From Pseudomonadota bacterium (GTDB lineage Bacteria; Pseudomonadota; Alphaproteobacteria; Micropepsales; Micropepsaceae), in contig JAKAVI010000060.1 in the NCBI GenBank assembly GCA_021817355.1, positions 1-9,287 on the forward strand: 9,287 nt of DNA, written 5' to 3'. The translations under genes and the position numbers were made by a program. Below, piece after piece: positions 6,792-9,287 of the stretch (positions are counted from its first letter, which is position 1; the number at the start of each line of letters is the position of its first letter). Below the pieces are notes generated by a model, which ran no database searches, was not told the origin of the DNA, and saw only the letters and a list, made by a program, of their open reading frames with translations.

Positions 6792-8222
6792 TCACGACGG
6801 GGGTGTGCGGTCGCCTGTCATGCCCTCAGACGGCGTGCCCTCGGGGCCCGGATCATCGGGAGCGGATGACGCCGCGGCAGAGGGCGCCGTGCCCTCGGCG
6901 GTATCGTCCATTGCGGAGACAGGGTCCTGGGCGGGTGGGGTTTTGGGGGCAAGCCAGAGAAGCGTGTCAAAGCCTTTGCAGTGATCGCAGAGTACCTGCC
7001 AGTGCGCGCAGCTCCAGCTACAGCGCGTGCAGCGGAAATCGCTGTCGCGTGGCGCCCGCACTGCGCGTAGCAGCCAGCCGTGGGCAGCTACGCTGTCATG
7101 GTGCTGACGTTCTTCGATTTCGGCAAAGAGGATGCAGATTCGTGCGCTGATTTGGCCATGCGACCACGGTACCAAGACGCGCCTGGCATCGGACCAGCGG
7201 TTCATGACGATATGCTGTTCGGCTTCGAGCACACAACTTTCGAAATGCGCGGGCAAGGTGCGGGCAAGGCCTAAGAGCCGGTCACTGCGTTCTGGCGCGG
7301 TGTCGCGCGGCTGGATGGCAGCATAGGCCACCGCAAGTTCGGGATGGGGTGCCTTGGACCAGGCTCTTTCAATCACCTGCTGGGCGCGCCTGTCCTTGCC
7401 GCCATAGACGAGCCGCCTGGCGGCGAGGATGGCAGCGGGCAGGAGACCTGGTTCGCGATCCAGCGCCTCCAGGGCCAGATCCAGCGCCTGTTTGGGCGCA
7501 GTTGCTTCAGTCTCAAGTGCCTGAACGGCGAGGAGGACTGCGCCCCAGCGTCTGAGACGATCGGTGGCCATGAGCCGGGCCTTGCCCGCATCGTCGAGCA
7601 ATGTCTTGGCCTCATTCCATTCGCCGCGTGTCGCTCGCAGCACGAAGAGCGCTTCGATGGGCCAGGCGGCGCGCGGCTTGAGCGCATGTGCCCGCAGGCC
7701 AAGCTCAAGAGCTCTTTGGGTATCGCCCCCTGCCAGCGCCACCTTGAAAAGTCCTTTGAGGCCCAGGAACTCGGTATGGGCGTGGCTCAGCATCGCCTGA
7801 TAGGCTGCGGCCTCAGCCTGATCGTCCGCAGCAAGACTGGCGGCTTGCGTCGCCAGGAGCAGACCGAGGGGCGAAGCCGCCAAAGTGGGACTGACGCGGG
7901 TGCTCCAGTGCTGAACCTCCTTGATCTCTCCTGCGGCGGCAGCAACTAGGCCTTGCGACAGGGCATCTTCACCGCGGCGCAGGCGCCGCAGCTGCCACCA
8001 TTGTCCAAGTGCCTGGGGTGCTCCCAGAACAAGGCCGAAGATGCGGCCAAGAACGATTACTCCGAGGGCAAAGAGGGTGGTCACGCCGACAAACAGCCCC
8101 GCTGACATGTGGATCTGCCAGTTACCGATTTCCAGATCGAGGTGGCCTTTGAGGGTGGCAAGCCAGAGTGCCGTAAACGCGGCGATGACCGCGATGGCAA
8201 AGAAGACGAGGACCCTTCTCAT
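6792..8222 (-). CDS. hemY: HemY-type membrane protein with TPR helices and C-terminal cysteine cluster
   Basis: A 476-residue protein of the E. coli-type HemY family (HemY_N), often encoded beside heme-synthesis genes. It is not the Bacillus protoporphyrinogen oxidase of the same name, and its exact role is unsettled. Two membrane helices are visible at residues 4-23 and 41-66, separated by the typical GHLDLEIGNWQIHMS loop. A long alpha-helical TPR-like region follows (about 80-390; for example ALELGLRAHALKPRAAWPIEA). Near the end, C398-x2-C401 and C412-x2-C415, plus C405, form a rubredoxin-like cluster, followed by GFDTLLW. That block resembles the end of other alphaproteobacterial HemY-type proteins. 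The last 45 or so residues are a Pro/Ala/Ser/Gly tail with a repeated EGT-PS motif. ATG 8222 overlaps the upstream stop (ATGA), with a weak AGGT site before it. Confidence 0.9.
   Translation of the reverse strand: MRRVLVFFAIAVIAAFTALWLATLKGHLDLEIGNWQIHMSAGLFVGVTTLFALGVIVLGRIFGLVLGAPQALGQWWQLRRLRRGEDALSQGLVAAAAGEIKEVQHWSTRVSPTLAASPLGLLLATQAASLAADDQAEAAAYQAMLSHAHTEFLGLKGLFKVALAGGDTQRALELGLRAHALKPRAAWPIEALFVLRATRGEWNEAKTLLDDAGKARLMATDRLRRWGAVLLAVQALETEATAPKQALDLALEALDREPGLLPAAILAARRLVYGGKDRRAQQVIERAWSKAPHPELAVAYAAIQPRDTAPERSDRLLGLARTLPAHFESCVLEAEQHIVMNRWSDARRVLVPWSHGQISARICILFAEIEERQHHDSVAAHGWLLRAVRAPRDSDFRCTRCSWSCAHWQVLCDHCKGFDTLLWLAPKTPPAQDPVSAMDDTAEGTAPSAAASSAPDDPGPEGTPSEGMTGDRTPPS
6834..6898. 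repeat. Short direct repeat in the hemY tail
   Basis: The 11-mer CGTGCCCTCGG occurs at 6834-6844 and again at 6888-6898, 54 bases apart, so in the same reading frame. On the coding (-) strand the copies encode the two EGT-PS segments of the low-complexity C-terminal tail. It looks like an in-frame repeat that could allow the tail to expand or shrink. Confidence 0.5.
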
Positions 8223-9287
8223 CTTGCACCTGTGCCGGCAGATTTTTGTGCGCTCTGGTCAAGGATTATTCTGCTCAGCGTGCGGGTGGCGGCGTCGAGG
8301 GCAAGGCGGGCCCTTGCTGCGGTCAGCCAGGACGCGGCGGCAGCCCTGGCCGGGCGATCAAGTCCGGCGACATTGGCAACGGCCGTCGCCACATCGCCAT
8401 GCGCGAGTGCCTGCTGGGCGCGGGCAAGACGGGCTTCGGTCGTATTGCCCGAGATGGGGGCGATTCGACGCACCGAAACCAGGCCTCCGAACTCTGCCCA
8501 GGTGCGCGCAAACCAGTTCGGAGCATAGGCAAGGCGCTCGGCCTTAAGAATGGCGTTGGCGTCGTGATCGAGCTGCCGGGCGAGCTGGTCCGGTGATGGT
8601 ACCCCCTGATCTGCATGGTGGCTGAGGACGCTCAGGGCCGGTGAGGGCGGCAGCAGCGTCGTGAGCGCATGAAGTTCGCCGTCATAGGGCGCTCCGTGGA
8701 CGCTGGTTTGCACCAGCTCGGCCAGCGCCAGCATCGCTGCGGCCTTTGTCATCACCTGCGCGGGGGTGTCGTGTTGCACGCGGGTCACGCGCTGTTCGAG
8801 CTCTGTGACCGCGCTTTTGGGTGCGAAAGACTGCAGCTGCTGACGCAGATCAGCAGGTGGGGCGCTCTTATCCAGCTGCGCGACTTGCGTTTGAAGGTGC
8901 GCAAGCTCGACATCCACGCGGTGCAGCTTGCCGCTGAGGCGGGCGAGGCTGGCCTGTGTTTTGGCGAGCGTGCTGTTGAGACGGGCGATCGTTCCCGCGG
9001 CGCCCAAGTAGGAGCCAGACGGCTTGGAGGCTGCCGGGCTACCGGGCGGGGCGGCCAGATGCGGAAGTTCCCCCAGCTGCTGATGGATAGCCGCAAGTTC
9101 AGCGCCATTTTTGGCGTTCGCGGCTTTGAGGGCTGCGATGACGCCGCCATCAGGGGCGGAGCCACTGTTCTGCGCTTTTTCGACAGCGCTGAGACGGGCT
9201 TCGTCGGCATCGACCCGACTTTTGAGAGTGCCGAGGCGGCGTTCCAGGGCGGCGAAGCTGGCAGCCGCGGCTTGAGGTGCGCGTCCG
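8219..9287 (-). CDS. Mitofilin/COG4223-like coiled-coil protein (partial, N-terminus outside window)
   Basis: The frame stays open from the right window edge to the TGA at 8219-8221, 355 residues seen. The internal TTG at 9007 is not the real start, because unbroken coding continues upstream of it. The first 170 or so visible residues are Ala/Leu/Glu/Gln-rich heptad-like helix (ASFAALERRLGTLKSRVDAD; later SLARLSGKLHRVDVELAHLQ), interrupted by a Pro/Ser/Gly-rich stretch near 80-92. The compact C-terminal part, about 178-340, holds blocks I associate with this family: LALAELVQTSVHGAPYDGEL, GVPSPDQLARQ, GLVSVRR and RAQQALAHGDVATAV. Alphaproteobacterial members are inner-membrane proteins related to mitochondrial Mic60/mitofilin, which shapes cristae; a membrane helix is expected in the missing N-terminus. 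The gene overlaps the hemY-type gene by ATGA, the usual pairing, with hemD commonly upstream. Confidence 0.85.
   Translation of the reverse strand, partial: GRAPQAAAASFAALERRLGTLKSRVDADEARLSAVEKAQNSGSAPDGGVIAALKAANAKNGAELAAIHQQLGELPHLAAPPGSPAASKPSGSYLGAAGTIARLNSTLAKTQASLARLSGKLHRVDVELAHLQTQVAQLDKSAPPADLRQQLQSFAPKSAVTELEQRVTRVQHDTPAQVMTKAAAMLALAELVQTSVHGAPYDGELHALTTLLPPSPALSVLSHHADQGVPSPDQLARQLDHDANAILKAERLAYAPNWFARTWAEFGGLVSVRRIAPISGNTTEARLARAQQALAHGDVATAVANVAGLDRPARAAAASWLTAARARLALDAATRTLSRIILDQSAQKSAGTGAR

Noticed and set aside
6840..6870. CCCG-GATCAT-CGGG hairpin near the 3' end of hemY as a terminator
   Set aside because: The stem is only four base pairs, lies inside the coding region, and no T-run follows on either strand.
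7344..8547. Overlapping + strand open frames opposite hemY and the mitofilin-like gene
   Set aside because: They mirror the codon pattern of the - strand genes, have Arg/Ser/Pro-rich low-complexity products, and would contradict the well supported HemY-type and coiled-coil proteins.
8219..9007. TTG at 9007 as the start of the mitofilin-like gene
   Set aside because: The same frame stays open to the window edge with coiled-coil coding sequence in it, so 9007 is only an internal codon.

Overview
The window looks like chromosomal DNA of a GC-rich alphaproteobacterium. The evidence is the gene content: a DUF3576 gene followed by leuS, lptE and holA, and a mitofilin-like coiled-coil gene next to a hemY-type gene with a C-terminal cysteine cluster. 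I cannot name the order or genus from the sequence alone. Almost every base is coding. There are no RNA genes, insertion sequences, CRISPR arrays or phage genes that I can see, and no gene-free stretch longer than about 60 bases.

Bases 1-6781 (+ strand) hold seven tightly packed genes: the 3' end of a DUF3576 protein gene, leuS (leucyl-tRNA synthetase), lptE (LPS-assembly lipoprotein), holA (DNA polymerase III delta), hisF (imidazole glycerol phosphate synthase cyclase subunit), a CHAD-domain gene (probable polyphosphate-binding protein) and a PaaI-like hotdog thioesterase gene. leuS/lptE and lptE/holA overlap by ATGA. hisF starts one base after the holA stop. The CHAD stop and the thioesterase start overlap as GTGA. 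The row reads as one operon, or two, mixing translation, outer-membrane biogenesis, replication and histidine synthesis with two accessory genes. The only notable gaps are 59 bp before leuS, which holds an inverted repeat, and 41 bp before the CHAD gene, which holds a strong ribosome-binding site with no start codon at a usable distance.

Bases 6792-9287 (- strand) hold a convergent pair, read from right to left: a mitofilin/COG4223-like coiled-coil protein gene cut by the window edge, and a hemY-type gene overlapping it by ATGA. This pair usually lies downstream of hemC/hemD heme genes, which would be outside the window. The two transcription units converge with 10 bp between stop codons and no recognisable terminator hairpin.

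No obviously new multi-gene system is present. The points most worth a second look are hisF coupled to holA away from other his genes, the odd N-terminus of the CHAD gene (possibly a lost CYTH domain), the CHAD-thioesterase coupling, and the cysteine cluster and repetitive tail of the HemY-type protein.
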